Source: Sedimenticola_A sp040506425
GTDB lineage: Bacteria; Pseudomonadota; Gammaproteobacteria; Chromatiales; Chromatiaceae
NCBI GenBank assembly: GCA_965224515.1
Contig: OZ245051.1
Span: 1,302,001-1,366,000 of the forward strand
Length of the DNA: 64,000 nt
Direction: 5' to 3'
Within the stretch, counting starts at the first letter, position 1. Every line of letters starts with the position of its first letter. Position numbers and translations under genes: made by a program. Below, in pieces: positions 35,289 to 44,754 of the stretch. The notes below the pieces were generated by a model. It made no database searches, was not told where the DNA came from, and saw only the letters and a list, made by a program, of their open reading frames with translations.

Positions 35289-36431
35289 TTAGCGCCAGCT
35301 TTTGCCGGTAAGGCAATACTGTCCGCCTGTTAGTGATGATACATAACCTTCCAGTTCGAGCAATAGTAACATGGAAGAGACTGTCTCAGGAGGCAGTCCG
35401 CTGCGTTCTATGATCAGGTCTGCCTGGAGCGGGTCGTAGCCGATATGATCAAGCAGCTGGATGTATTCATCATCCAGTTCCCCGGTTTCAGGTGGTGTGC
35501 CAGTGTCGGATTCTGCGGCTGCGGTCAGCGTCCCAAGCAGTGCCGCCAGCTCTTCGACGATGTCTGCAGACGATTCAACAAGCTTGGCGCCCTGGCGAAT
35601 CAGCTGGTGGCAGCCCCTGGAGAGTGGGTTGTGAATTGATCCGGGTATGGCGAAAACCTCTCTGCCCTGTTCGGAGGCGAGACGTGCGGTGATCAGCGAG
35701 CCGCTTTTAAGGGCCGCCTCCACCACCAGGGTGCCGACACTCAGGCCGCTGATAATCCGGTTTCTGCGGGGGAAGTTGCCCGGCAGTACCGGGGTGCCGG
35801 GGGGGAATTCAGAAACCAGCGCACCGTTTTCCCTGGTCCGGTGGGCCAGTTCGTGGTGGCGGGCCGGGTATACCCGGTCCAGGCCGGTGCCGGTGACGGC
35901 GATGGTTGTTCCGCCTGCATCCAGGGCCCCTTCATGGCTGGCGCCGTCTATGCCGATAGCCAGTCCGCTTGTGATGGTGAGGCCGGAGCGGGCCAGGTGG
36001 AAAGCGAAATCCCTGGCGGTCTGACTGCCGGAAGCCGATGGGTTGCGCGAGCCCACCATGGCAAGCTGGGGGGTGGCCAGCAGTTGCGGGTTGCCGATGA
36101 CGAACAGCAGTGGCGGCGGATCATCTATCTCCGCCAGCAGCGGTGGGTAGGCGGGGTCGGCCAGGGTCAGGATGTGGTGATCCTCCGCTTGGGCCCATTT
36201 CAGGTCGGCCTCCACGGATTCCCAGTCCGGGGCATTCAGATAGCCCCTGAGGTCGCAGCGCTTTGTGGAAAACTGATCTGCGAGTGAGGGGGTTTCAAAA
36301 AGACGTTCGGGGGTTGTGCCTTGCAGCAGCTGGTTGTATCCCCGGCTGCCCAGGCCCGGCGCATGTAAAAGGGCCAGCCAACAGGCCAGCCCTTTGTTCC
36401 GGTTTTCCGTTCCACTATCCTGCAGGGGCAT
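35289..36431 (-). CDS. dprA: DNA-processing protein DprA
   Basis: Encodes 380 residues. DprA protects incoming single-stranded DNA and loads RecA during natural transformation. The Rossmann-like core shows AMVGSRNPSASGSQTARDFA, GLAIGIDGASHEGALDAGGTTIAVTGTGLD and the FPPGTPVLPGNFPRRNRIISGLS segment. An N-terminal SAM-like part precedes it, and a C-terminal winged helix (about 310-375) ends it. It follows the LysM gene by 23 bp. Its presence hints at transformability, relevant to integron cassette gain. Confidence 0.95.
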   Translation of the reverse strand: MPLQDSGTENRNKGLACWLALLHAPGLGSRGYNQLLQGTTPERLFETPSLADQFSTKRCDLRGYLNAPDWESVEADLKWAQAEDHHILTLADPAYPPLLAEIDDPPPLLFVIGNPQLLATPQLAMVGSRNPSASGSQTARDFAFHLARSGLTITSGLAIGIDGASHEGALDAGGTTIAVTGTGLDRVYPARHHELAHRTRENGALVSEFPPGTPVLPGNFPRRNRIISGLSVGTLVVEAALKSGSLITARLASEQGREVFAIPGSIHNPLSRGCHQLIRQGAKLVESSADIVEELAALLGTLTAAAESDTGTPPETGELDDEYIQLLDHIGYDPLQADLIIERSGLPPETVSSMLLLLELEGYVSSLTGGQYCLTGKSWR

Positions 36432-36454
36432 CCCGCCTCCTGTTGTGGTTTCGT

Positions 36455-37492
36455 TCAGGGGTTGCGAACCCGGTCCTTAACATGGATTGCGCGGGTGGCA
36501 TCCATGACCAGCCCGAAACTGACCCGTGGGAAGGTGCGGAACACCAGCAGGGTTCCAGCGGGTTCATCAGGCAGGGTGACGGTATCTGCGGAGTCTTCGG
36601 TTATCACGTCCCGCACGGTATCGCCGCGGTGGTCAACAGTCAGGACGTCGCCTGCTGCGAGGCCGTCTGTGGCTCCGCGATCCAGAACCACCACGTTGTA
36701 CTGACCGATCTGGCTCACGCCGTTGAGTACGGATATGATGCTGCCCTTGATCTCGGTATCCGGGGCCTTGGGATGAAAGTTCTCCAGCTGAACCTCGTTG
36801 GTAATGGGTATCAGGCGGTCACCTTTAAGGATCTCAAGTTCCGAGTTGCTGAAACCGACTGTGGCGGGGTCGCCTGTTTTATGAAGGTCGGCGTTGCCGA
36901 TGAACAGGGCCTCGTAGCCGAGTACTTCACCGGTATCGGCGTCGGTATAGGCGTCTCCCGGGCGAACTATGTCGAACCTTTTGTTGTCTGTGGTTTCGAT
37001 GGTCCGTACATACCCCCTGAGGTCCTTGCCGCCCATGAGGTGCTCGTCACCGAAATAGACGATGTACGGCGCTCTTTCCATTTCATCCTTATCTACCACG
37101 AAGGGGCGGGTAAGGAACTGGTTGATGGCGTCCAGGGGTATGGTGGGTATTGCGTCATCCAGTGAACTTGCGCGTACCCGGGGCGATAGTTTGACCACGG
37201 ATCCCCGTTGCAGGCTCAGTACGGGTTGTCCATTGACGTAGATCAGGGTGATGATGTCGCCCGGGTAGATGAGATGAGGATTCTCGATCTGCGGGTTAAC
37301 GTACCAGACGTTCGGCCACTGCCAGGGGTCACGCAGGAACTTGGCTGAGATATCCCACAGGGTGTCACCAGGTACGACCACGTGCCGATCCGGGTGGGCC
37401 GGGTTGACGGCTACGGGATCGGCAGCCAGCGCGCCCATGGAAAGGAGAAGACCCAAAATAAGGCTGGCAAGCTTTTTACTTGAGGTTAGCAT
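36455..37492 (-). CDS. LysM-domain periplasmic protein
   Basis: Encodes 345 residues. A signal peptide (1-23, ending ALAAD) precedes one LysM domain at about 37-85 (HVVVPGDTLWDISAKFLRDPWQWPNVW, PHLIYPGDIITL), which binds peptidoglycan. The remainder (about 100-345) is beta-rich with FIGNADLHKTGDPA and AAGDVLTVDHRGDTV. Genes of this type commonly precede dprA; the function is unknown. It is divergent from def, with both promoters in 37493-37631. Confidence 0.88.
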   Translation of the reverse strand: MLTSSKKLASLILGLLLSMGALAADPVAVNPAHPDRHVVVPGDTLWDISAKFLRDPWQWPNVWYVNPQIENPHLIYPGDIITLIYVNGQPVLSLQRGSVVKLSPRVRASSLDDAIPTIPLDAINQFLTRPFVVDKDEMERAPYIVYFGDEHLMGGKDLRGYVRTIETTDNKRFDIVRPGDAYTDADTGEVLGYEALFIGNADLHKTGDPATVGFSNSELEILKGDRLIPITNEVQLENFHPKAPDTEIKGSIISVLNGVSQIGQYNVVVLDRGATDGLAAGDVLTVDHRGDTVRDVITEDSADTVTLPDEPAGTLLVFRTFPRVSFGLVMDATRAIHVKDRVRNP

Positions 37493-37631
37493 GGCGGTCC
37501 CTTTGCAGTTTTTCTGCTATTTACTTGTTCCGGGTACAGGGAACTGGTCCAGAATCGTGACACAGATTCCTGTATGATCATAATGTTAGCGAATTTTTTT
37601 ATCTTTGTACTATAGATTTGCGGATTTCCCA

Positions 37632-38165
37632 ATGGCAATTCTTGAAATATTGCATTTTCCAGACCCCAGGTTACGCACCAAGGCCAAGCCTGTGACCGAG
37701 GTCGACGGCACCATTAAACAACTTGTCGATGACATGTTCGAGACCATGTACAAGGCTCCAGGCATAGGTCTGGCAGCTACCCAGGTCAACGTTCACAAGC
37801 GTGTCGTGGTCATTGACCTCTCCGAAGAGCGGGATCAGCCGCTTTGTCTCATCAACCCTGAAATTATAGCCAAAGAGGGTGTTGAGGAGATGGAGGAGGG
37901 CTGTCTTTCCGTACCCGACATCAGCGAGAAAGTTTCCCGGGCTGACAGGGTCAGGATCAGCGCCCTGGATCGTGACGGCAAAGCCTTCGAACTCGATGCT
38001 GAGGGCCTGCTGTCTGTCTGTATCCAGCATGAACTCGATCATCTCGATGGCAAGCTGTTTATCGACTATCTCTCCAGTCTCAAGCGTCAGCGTATCAGAA
38101 AGAAGCTGGAGAAAGAGGCACGCTTGAATCAATCTTCACAACAGCCGGCCGCTCCGGCCATCTGA
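37632..38165 (+). CDS. def: Peptide deformylase
   Basis: Encodes 177 residues from the ATG at 37632 (MAILEILHFPDPRLRTKAKPV). The three signature motifs are present: GIGLAATQ, EGCLSVP and QHELDHLDG, supplying Cys and two His for the catalytic metal. It removes formyl groups from nascent proteins. It is first of the def-fmt-rsmB block. The C-terminal tail beyond the last helix is basic. Confidence 0.97.
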   Translation: MAILEILHFPDPRLRTKAKPVTEVDGTIKQLVDDMFETMYKAPGIGLAATQVNVHKRVVVIDLSEERDQPLCLINPEIIAKEGVEEMEEGCLSVPDISEKVSRADRVRISALDRDGKAFELDAEGLLSVCIQHELDHLDGKLFIDYLSSLKRQRIRKKLEKEARLNQSSQQPAAPAI

Positions 38166-38240
38166 CCGGATAAAAAGAACTGTATCCGGTTTCCAGGTAA
38201 TTGCTGCGAAACCGGTCCCAAAATTAAGGAACCCCTGGTT

Positions 38241-39182
38241 TTGATACCTGACAAGCTGAAGATTGTATTTGCCGGCACACCGGATTTTTCAGTGCCCCCG
38301 CTGCGTGCCCTGATCGGCGCGGGTCACCAGGTGGTTGCCGTCTATACCCAGCCTGACCGGCCCGCCGGGCGGGGACGAAAACTCACCCCCAGCCCGGTGA
38401 AACAGGTAGCCCTTGATCACGGTATCCCGGTATTTCAGCCGAAGAACTTCAAGGCGGAGGAGGATCTCCAGGCCGTGGAGGCTCACAACGCTGATTTGAT
38501 GGTGGTGGTGGCCTATGGCCTCATTCTGCCCCGCCGGGTGCTGGACGCACCGCGGCTGGGGTGTATCAATATCCACGCCTCTCTGCTCCCGCGCTGGCGC
38601 GGTGCAGCCCCTATCCAGCGGGCCGTCATGGCGGGCGACAAGGAGACGGGTATCACCATCATGCAGATGGAGGAGGGCCTGGACACCGGCCCCATGCTTT
38701 TGAAAAAACAGTGTGAGATAGGTGTTGGCGAAACAGGCGGAACACTCCACGACCGGCTATCGGACATGGGTGCCGAGGCGCTGATGGAGGCGCTGCCGGG
38801 TATTGCGGAAGGAAGCCTGGAACCCGAAGTGCAGGATGACGCCCTGGCCAACTATGCCAGCAAGCTGGAGAAGAGTGAGGCGAGAATCGACTGGCAGGAG
38901 AGTGCCGGGGCGATCGATCGCCAGGTGAGGGCGTTCAATCCCTGGCCTGTTGCCCAGGCCGACCTGGATGGCAAAGCGCTGCGTATCTGGGAGTCAGAAC
39001 CACTGGAAGATGGTTCCGGCGCTGCTCCAGGCCAGGTGGTGAAAAGCTCCAAGGCAGGTATCGATGTCGCAACCGGCTCGGGCACGCTCAGGGTTACCCG
39101 GCTGCAACTGCCCGGAAAGCGGGCCATGAGTGCCTCGGATTTCCTTAACGCCCACAACCTGGATGGTGTACTGCTTGACTAA
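38241..39182 (+). CDS. fmt: Methionyl-tRNA formyltransferase
   Basis: Encodes 313 residues from a TTG start at 38241, preceded by AAGGA; no ATG is available near. The catalytic region includes IVFAGTPDFSVPPLRALI, QPDRPAGRGRKLTPSPVK, NIHASLLPRWRGAAPIQRAV and MQMEEGLDTGPML. The C-terminal tRNA-binding domain follows (about 205-313). It formylates initiator Met-tRNA, pairing functionally with Def. Confidence 0.96.
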   Translation: MIPDKLKIVFAGTPDFSVPPLRALIGAGHQVVAVYTQPDRPAGRGRKLTPSPVKQVALDHGIPVFQPKNFKAEEDLQAVEAHNADLMVVVAYGLILPRRVLDAPRLGCINIHASLLPRWRGAAPIQRAVMAGDKETGITIMQMEEGLDTGPMLLKKQCEIGVGETGGTLHDRLSDMGAEALMEALPGIAEGSLEPEVQDDALANYASKLEKSEARIDWQESAGAIDRQVRAFNPWPVAQADLDGKALRIWESEPLEDGSGAAPGQVVKSSKAGIDVATGSGTLRVTRLQLPGKRAMSASDFLNAHNLDGVLLD

Positions 39183-39204
39183 ATACAAGGGCAGAAACGC
39201 GACT

Positions 39205-40512
39205 GTGAAGGCCAACTCCCGTGCCCTGGCAGCCCGCCTGGTGTGGAGCATGGTCCAGGGCCGTTCCCTTTCAGACCTGCTTGCAACTGAAACAGACAAT
39301 ATTCCTGAACGCGACCGTCCACTGGTCAAGGAGATCTGCTTCGGCGTGGCCCGCTGGTGGCCCACACTGGAGGTTCTGTTGAGCCAGTTGCTTGAGCGTC
39401 CCATGAAAGCAAAGGATGGTGAGGTCAAGGCGCTGGTCATGGTCGGCCTGTACCAGTTGATGCAGATGCGGGTTCCACCTCATGCAGCGGTCAAGGAGAC
39501 GGTGGATGCGGCCCTGCCGATGAAACGCCGGCGCCCCTGGGCAACCGGCCTGGTGAATGGTGTGTTGCGCCGCTTTCAGCGGGAGCAGGATGAGCTGCTG
39601 CAGGAGATCAGTCACAACCCGGTCGCCCGGCATGCCCTGCCTGCCTGGCTGCTGGAGCGGATTCAGAAGGCCTGGCCCGATCACTGGCAGAGTGTCGCCG
39701 AGGCTTATCGGGATTATCCCCCCATGAGCTTGAGGGTGAACACTGCCCATCTCAGTCGCGAGGCCTATATCGATAAACTGACCCAGGTGTCGATTGCGTC
39801 CCGACCGATTCCCGGCATCAGCGCCGGTGTGGTGCTCGATACCGCCTGTGCCGTGGAGTCGCTGCCCGGCTTCAGTCACGGTGACGTGTCGGTACAGGAT
39901 GGCGGCGCACAGCTCGCTGCCGAGCTGCTGGATCTGCAGCCGGATCAACAGGTGCTGGATGCCTGTGCCGCACCCGGTGGCAAAACCTGCCATATCCTGG
40001 AAATGGTCCCCGAGGGCCTGGAGCTGACAGCAATTGATATTGATGCATCGCGCCTGGAGCGGATCACGGAGAACCTCGGACGCCTGGGCCTTCAGGCTGA
40101 TGTCTGCCAGGGGGATGCCGCAGAACCCAAAGGGGCCTGGGCTGAAACCCGGTATGATCGCATCCTGCTGGATGTGCCCTGCTCGGCAACCGGGGTGATC
40201 AGGCGTCACCCTGATATCAAGCTGCTGCGCCGGGATGAGGATATCGACAACCTGGTCTCCCTGCAGGAGCGGATACTGGATGCCGTCTGGCCTCTGCTCA
40301 AACCCGGCGGTATGCTGTTGTATGCCACCTGCTCCCTTCTGCCGGAGGAGAACCACCTGCAGGTTGAGCGATTTATCGGGCGTCACGGAGATGTTGTCGA
40401 GCGACCCATAACCGAGAGTTGGGGTCATGCAAGAACCGTGGGGCGTCAGACCCTGCCCGGAGAGGCGACGATGGACGGTTTTTACTACGCGAGGCTGGAT
40501 AAAACGGAATGA
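39205..40512 (+). CDS. rsmB: 16S rRNA (cytosine-967-C5)-methyltransferase
   Basis: Encodes 435 residues from GTG 39205, with AAGGGCAG about 10 bp upstream; TTG 39175, overlapping the fmt stop, is an alternative. An N-terminal NusB-like RNA-binding domain (about 1-130) is followed by the methyltransferase, with VLDACAAPGGKTCHILEM as the SAM motif and two catalytic cysteines in LLDVPCSATGVIRRHPDIK and LLYATCSLLPEEN. It methylates 16S C967. Confidence 0.95.
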   Translation: MKANSRALAARLVWSMVQGRSLSDLLATETDNIPERDRPLVKEICFGVARWWPTLEVLLSQLLERPMKAKDGEVKALVMVGLYQLMQMRVPPHAAVKETVDAALPMKRRRPWATGLVNGVLRRFQREQDELLQEISHNPVARHALPAWLLERIQKAWPDHWQSVAEAYRDYPPMSLRVNTAHLSREAYIDKLTQVSIASRPIPGISAGVVLDTACAVESLPGFSHGDVSVQDGGAQLAAELLDLQPDQQVLDACAAPGGKTCHILEMVPEGLELTAIDIDASRLERITENLGRLGLQADVCQGDAAEPKGAWAETRYDRILLDVPCSATGVIRRHPDIKLLRRDEDIDNLVSLQERILDAVWPLLKPGGMLLYATCSLLPEENHLQVERFIGRHGDVVERPITESWGHARTVGRQTLPGEATMDGFYYARLDKTE

Positions 40513-41087
40513 GCAGAGGAGACCGCCGCCATATCAGCTTTAACGGCCTGATCTGGATGGTCCTGGTTTTGCTTTTTCCTGCCACGGCATCTGCCGAGGC
40601 GGGATTCGAGGTTGCCCGGTTGAATGCCGAACTGGTGGATGGGCAGTACCTGCTGGATGCCGACATAGACTACCGTTTTTCCGAGGAGGCCAGCGAGGCA
40701 CTGATGAATGGTGTGCCGCTGATCCTGGAAGCTCATCTGCAGATCAGGCGCAAGGGTGCCTGGATCTGGGAGAATGACATACAGGATGTTCGCCTGCGCT
40801 ACCAGCTCCGTTACCAGGCGCTGGCCGAGATCTACCAGGTCAACGATCTTCAGTCAGGGGACAAGCTGAGTTTTGTAACCCGCCAGGCGGCGCTGAATGC
40901 CCTGGGCAAGATCCGCCAGTTCCCCATCATAGAGCATTCCAGGCTGACGCCGGGTGAAGAGTATGAAGTGGCCCTTAAGACCACCCTCGATATTGAGGCC
41001 CTGCCCCTGCCCCTCAGGCCCATGGCCTACCTGACCCCTGCCTGGAAACTGGCCAGTGAGTGGAAGATATGGCTCCTGGTCCCCTGA
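40509..41087 (+). CDS. DUF4390 exported protein
   Basis: Encodes 192 residues, overlapping the rsmB stop by 4 bp. A signal peptide with hydrophobic stretch about 14-28 (ending ASAEA) precedes a DUF4390 domain, with LNAELVDGQYLLDADIDYRFSEEASEAL and LTPAWKLASEWKIWLL at the end. DUF4390 genes regularly precede the ntrYX-type two-component genes. The function is unknown; a periplasmic or membrane-facing accessory role for the kinase is a reasonable guess. Confidence 0.88.
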   Translation: MSRGDRRHISFNGLIWMVLVLLFPATASAEAGFEVARLNAELVDGQYLLDADIDYRFSEEASEALMNGVPLILEAHLQIRRKGAWIWENDIQDVRLRYQLRYQALAEIYQVNDLQSGDKLSFVTRQAALNALGKIRQFPIIEHSRLTPGEEYEVALKTTLDIEALPLPLRPMAYLTPAWKLASEWKIWLLVP

Positions 41088-43276
41088 AGCGATTTACCGC
41101 CAGTGCACTGCCGGCAGTACTGCTGCTGGTACTGGTGCTGCTTTCACTGCACCTGATGAGCAGCGCGGTGCAGAACGCCGAGCAGCTCAGCCGTCTTTTC
41201 ATCCCCCTGTTGATCGCCAGTGTACTGGGTCTTGGCGCCCTGGTGATCGTGGTCGGTATCAATATTGTCCAGCTGGTGATTCGCTACAGGAGCCACGCAT
41301 CAGGGTCGCATCTGACCCTGCGCATGGTTGTGGTGTTCATCGTGCTCTCCCTCGCCCCGGTGGCCGTGGTCTATTACTACTCCCAGCAGTTTCTGCTGCA
41401 TGGAATCGACAGCTGGTTCGATGTGAAAATCGACCGGGCGATGGAAGATGCGCTGGCCCTCAGCCAGGCTTCCCTGGATCTGCATAAGCGCGAGCGGTTG
41501 AAGACCACCCAGCACCTGCTGAATGAACTGCAGGGTAGCTCGGTGGCCGCACTCTCCCTCGATCTTGAGGATCTGCGAGACAAATCCGGGGCTACCGAAC
41601 TGGTTTTGCTCGAGCCCTCGGGCCGGGTGGTCTCCCACGTTAACGCCGATCCCACCATCCTGGTGCCGGACGTGCCCGACGACTCTATCCTGCAGCAGGT
41701 CCGCTCAGGAGATGATTTTGTGGGACTCACCCTGGGTGGTGAGAATGCGCCCATGGAGGTGCGGGTTGTGGTGACAGAGCCCGTGCGTGGCATGTTGCTG
41801 CAGGCGATATACAACACCTCCACCGATATTACCCGGCTCACCGGGACTGTTCAGGGTGCCTACAACCGCTACAAGGAGCTCGCCTTTCTGCGTAGCAGTC
41901 TGAAGAACACCTTCACTATCGCCCTGGCGCTGGTGCTGCTGTTCAGCCTGCTGGCGGCCATCTGGGCGGCATTCTATTCGGCACGCCGGCTGGTGGCGCC
42001 GATTGCGGATATTGCAGACGGTACCCGGGCGGTGGCGGATGGTGACTACGACATGCAGTTGCCCCTGCCCAAGGCCAAGGATGAACTGGGCTTCCTGGTA
42101 TCCTCCTTCAACGCCATGACCCGCCGTATCTCCCAGGCCCGGGATGAGGCGACCCGCAGCAAGCTGGAAGTGGAGGCTCAACACGCCTACCTGGAGGCGG
42201 TACTGCGACGTCTCTCCTCCGGTGTACTGGTACTGGATCCCTCTGGCACCATCCGCACCGCCAACCAGGCCGCTCACGATATCCTGGGTCTTGAGGGTGA
42301 AGGTCTGCTGTCACTCTCCCTGGATGATGTGCCGGCCCATCCCCCGCAGTTGGCGCAGTTTGCCGAGGCCATCGGTAACACGGTTATGTCCCAGCCACAG
42401 GATTGGCGTGAAGAGATCGTGCTCTACGGGGGCGATGGGCGCCAGATACTGCTCTGCCGGGGTACCCTCCTGGAACAGCCCGAGGGCGAACTGGCCGAGT
42501 ATGTGCTGGTATTCGATGAGGTGACGGCCTTGGTGCAGGCGCAGCGTGATGCGGCGTGGGGCGAGGTGGCACGCCGGCTGGCCCATGAAATCAAAAACCC
42601 CCTTACTCCCATCAAGCTGTCAGCGGAAAGACTGCGCCACAAATACCTGAAAAAGATGGACCAGAAAGAGGCGGATGTACTCGATCGCTCCACGCATACC
42701 ATTGTGCAGCAGGTGGAATCGATGAAGGAGATGGTCGACGCTTTTTCTGAATACGCCAAGCCGCCCCAGATGAATTCCCAGCCGGTGGAAGTGGATGCCC
42801 TGATCACCGATGTTGTCGATCTCTATCGCAGCGCAGGACTGGAGAGCGGGCTGACCACGTCGCTGGATACGGCCGGTGCCCTGGTTGAGGCGGATTCGCG
42901 GCGGCTCAGGCAGGTGTTTATCAACCTTCTGAAGAATGCCCGTGAAGCGGTGGAGGGAGTTCCAACTCCCGAGGTGCATGTGGCCAGTTGCAGAAAACTC
43001 GAAGGGGATTGTCATTTCATCGAGGTAGCCGTTCACGACAACGGTATCGGTTTCACCGAAGAGACCCTTGGGCACCTCTTCGAGCCCTATGTCACCACAA
43101 AAACCAAGGGTACCGGGCTTGGGCTGGCCATCGTAAAAAAGATTGTGGAAGAGCATGGTGGCAGAATATGGGCGGAAAATCGCACCAAGGCCGGGGCATG
43201 CGTTATCCTACGCCTTCCCGTTTTAATCACAGAACTGGATAATGTTCCGGCCTGCACGCCGGTGCCCGGCCCGTAG
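41060..43276 (+). CDS. ntrY: NtrY-type sensor histidine kinase
   Basis: Encodes 738 residues from GTG 41060; ATG 41069 is the alternative, and both overlap the DUF4390 end. Membrane helices lie at about 16-38, 45-70, 88-108 and 285-308, with a periplasmic sensor part between, then HAMP, a PAS domain (about 365-480), the H-box RRLAHEIKNPLTPIKLSAERL and the ATPase motifs NLLKNAREAV, DNGIGF and GTGLGLAIVKKIVEEHGG. NtrY relatives respond to nitrogen or redox cues. ntrX follows directly. Confidence 0.9.
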   Translation: MEDMAPGPLKRFTASALPAVLLLVLVLLSLHLMSSAVQNAEQLSRLFIPLLIASVLGLGALVIVVGINIVQLVIRYRSHASGSHLTLRMVVVFIVLSLAPVAVVYYYSQQFLLHGIDSWFDVKIDRAMEDALALSQASLDLHKRERLKTTQHLLNELQGSSVAALSLDLEDLRDKSGATELVLLEPSGRVVSHVNADPTILVPDVPDDSILQQVRSGDDFVGLTLGGENAPMEVRVVVTEPVRGMLLQAIYNTSTDITRLTGTVQGAYNRYKELAFLRSSLKNTFTIALALVLLFSLLAAIWAAFYSARRLVAPIADIADGTRAVADGDYDMQLPLPKAKDELGFLVSSFNAMTRRISQARDEATRSKLEVEAQHAYLEAVLRRLSSGVLVLDPSGTIRTANQAAHDILGLEGEGLLSLSLDDVPAHPPQLAQFAEAIGNTVMSQPQDWREEIVLYGGDGRQILLCRGTLLEQPEGELAEYVLVFDEVTALVQAQRDAAWGEVARRLAHEIKNPLTPIKLSAERLRHKYLKKMDQKEADVLDRSTHTIVQQVESMKEMVDAFSEYAKPPQMNSQPVEVDALITDVVDLYRSAGLESGLTTSLDTAGALVEADSRRLRQVFINLLKNAREAVEGVPTPEVHVASCRKLEGDCHFIEVAVHDNGIGFTEETLGHLFEPYVTTKTKGTGLGLAIVKKIVEEHGGRIWAENRTKAGACVILRLPVLITELDNVPACTPVPGP

Positions 43277-43322
43277 GGTCAGTTAATTCTATGCACAGAT
43301 TCATCGACAGGAGAGCGGCTGG

Positions 43323-44696
43323 ATGAGTGGTGGTCCCTTTATACTGGTAGTGGATGATGAGCCCGATATCCGCTCGCTGGTCCAGGAAATTCTTGTCGAT
43401 GAGGATTACCAGGTCAATGTGGCAGAAGATGGCGCCAGTGCGCGCAGCGCCCTGCGGGAACGGCGCCCCGACCTGGTGCTGCTGGATATCTGGATGCCTG
43501 ATGTGGACGGTATCACGCTGCTCAAGGAGTGGTCGGAGGGTGAAGGTCTGCCCTGTCCCGTAATCATGATGTCGGGCCACGGTACCGTGGAGACCGCGGT
43601 TGAGGCGACCCGCTACGGCGCCTACGACTTTCTGGAGAAGCCTCTCTCCCTGGCCAAGCTGCTGTTGACGGTTGAGCGTGCCCTTGAGGCGGACAAACTG
43701 CAGCAGGAGAATATCGGTCTGCGCCGCCACACCCCCCATGTCATCGAGCCCACCGGTCACAGTGCGGTGATGCAGCGGTTACGTGAGCAGGTGAAGCGCA
43801 TTGCCCTGCATGATACCTGGGTGCTGATCACTGGCGAGCCGGGTAGTGGTCGCGAGACTTTTGCCCGCTACCTTCACTCCCAGAGCCAGCGACGCGAGCG
43901 GCCTTTCGTGGATGTCTCGGTGACCTCCATCTCGGGCAGCAGTTCCGCCCGGGAGCTGTTCGGCAGTGAAGAGGGCGAGGTGGTTCACTACGGCGCCCTG
44001 GAGCAGGCGGGCGGCGGCACCCTCTACCTGGATGAGGTCGCGGATATGCCCATGGATGTGCAGGCGCAGCTGCTGGGCGCCCTGGATACCCGCTCTTTTC
44101 TACGGGTGGGTGGTTCTGAGCCTGTTGAGGTGGATGTGAGGATTATTGCCGCAACCCAGCACGATCTTGAGCAGAAGGTGCAGGCGGATAAATTCAGGGA
44201 GGACCTCTTCTACCATCTCAACGTGGTGCCATTGCGGATTCCCTCTCTGCGTGAGCACCGTGAGGATGTGCCTGATCTGCTCAACGCCTATGTCGACTAT
44301 TTCGTCGCCCAGGACAAACTCACCTATCGCCGCTTCGATGTCGGTGCGCAAAATTTTCTCAGGAACCACGGCTGGGGCGGTAATATCAGGGAGCTGAAGA
44401 ATCTTGTTCAGCGCCTGCTGATCATGGGGATTGGCGAAGATATCTCCCAGGATGAGGTGGAGATCGCCCTGGGAGGCGTCCAGGTTGCCAGCCCCAGTGG
44501 TGGTGAAGCTTTTCCTGTCTCATTCGACCAGCCGCTTCGCCAGGCCAGGGAGCAGTTCGAGAAGGCCTACCTTGAGTATCAGCTGGAGAAGCATGCCGGC
44601 AACGTGAGCCGCATGGCGGCGGAAGCGGGTATGGAGCGAACACATCTCTACCGCAAACTTCGCTCCCTGGGTGTTGAAATCAAAGAGCGGCGCTGA
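43323..44696 (+). CDS. ntrX: NtrX-type response regulator with degenerate AAA+ domain
   Basis: Encodes 457 residues. The receiver is intact (D11, D12, D55, K106). The central domain retains LYLDEVADMPMDVQAQLL and the later sensor residues, but the Walker A is GEPGSGRE with Arg177 for the essential Lys, and the GAFTGA loop that contacts sigma-54 is absent: ELFGSEEGEVVHYGALEQ stands in its place. The C-terminal Fis-type HTH is present (GNVSRMAAEAGMERTHLYRKLRSLGV). It probably binds DNA but cannot remodel sigma-54 polymerase. It is partnered with NtrY. Confidence 0.9.
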   Translation: MSGGPFILVVDDEPDIRSLVQEILVDEDYQVNVAEDGASARSALRERRPDLVLLDIWMPDVDGITLLKEWSEGEGLPCPVIMMSGHGTVETAVEATRYGAYDFLEKPLSLAKLLLTVERALEADKLQQENIGLRRHTPHVIEPTGHSAVMQRLREQVKRIALHDTWVLITGEPGSGRETFARYLHSQSQRRERPFVDVSVTSISGSSSARELFGSEEGEVVHYGALEQAGGGTLYLDEVADMPMDVQAQLLGALDTRSFLRVGGSEPVEVDVRIIAATQHDLEQKVQADKFREDLFYHLNVVPLRIPSLREHREDVPDLLNAYVDYFVAQDKLTYRRFDVGAQNFLRNHGWGGNIRELKNLVQRLLIMGIGEDISQDEVEIALGGVQVASPSGGEAFPVSFDQPLRQAREQFEKAYLEYQLEKHAGNVSRMAAEAGMERTHLYRKLRSLGVEIKERR

Positions 44697-44754
44697 TTAG
44701 TCTGCTGATCGGCGTTAGAATATATCGCTTGTATAAACAGGCCGAAAAAGAAAA

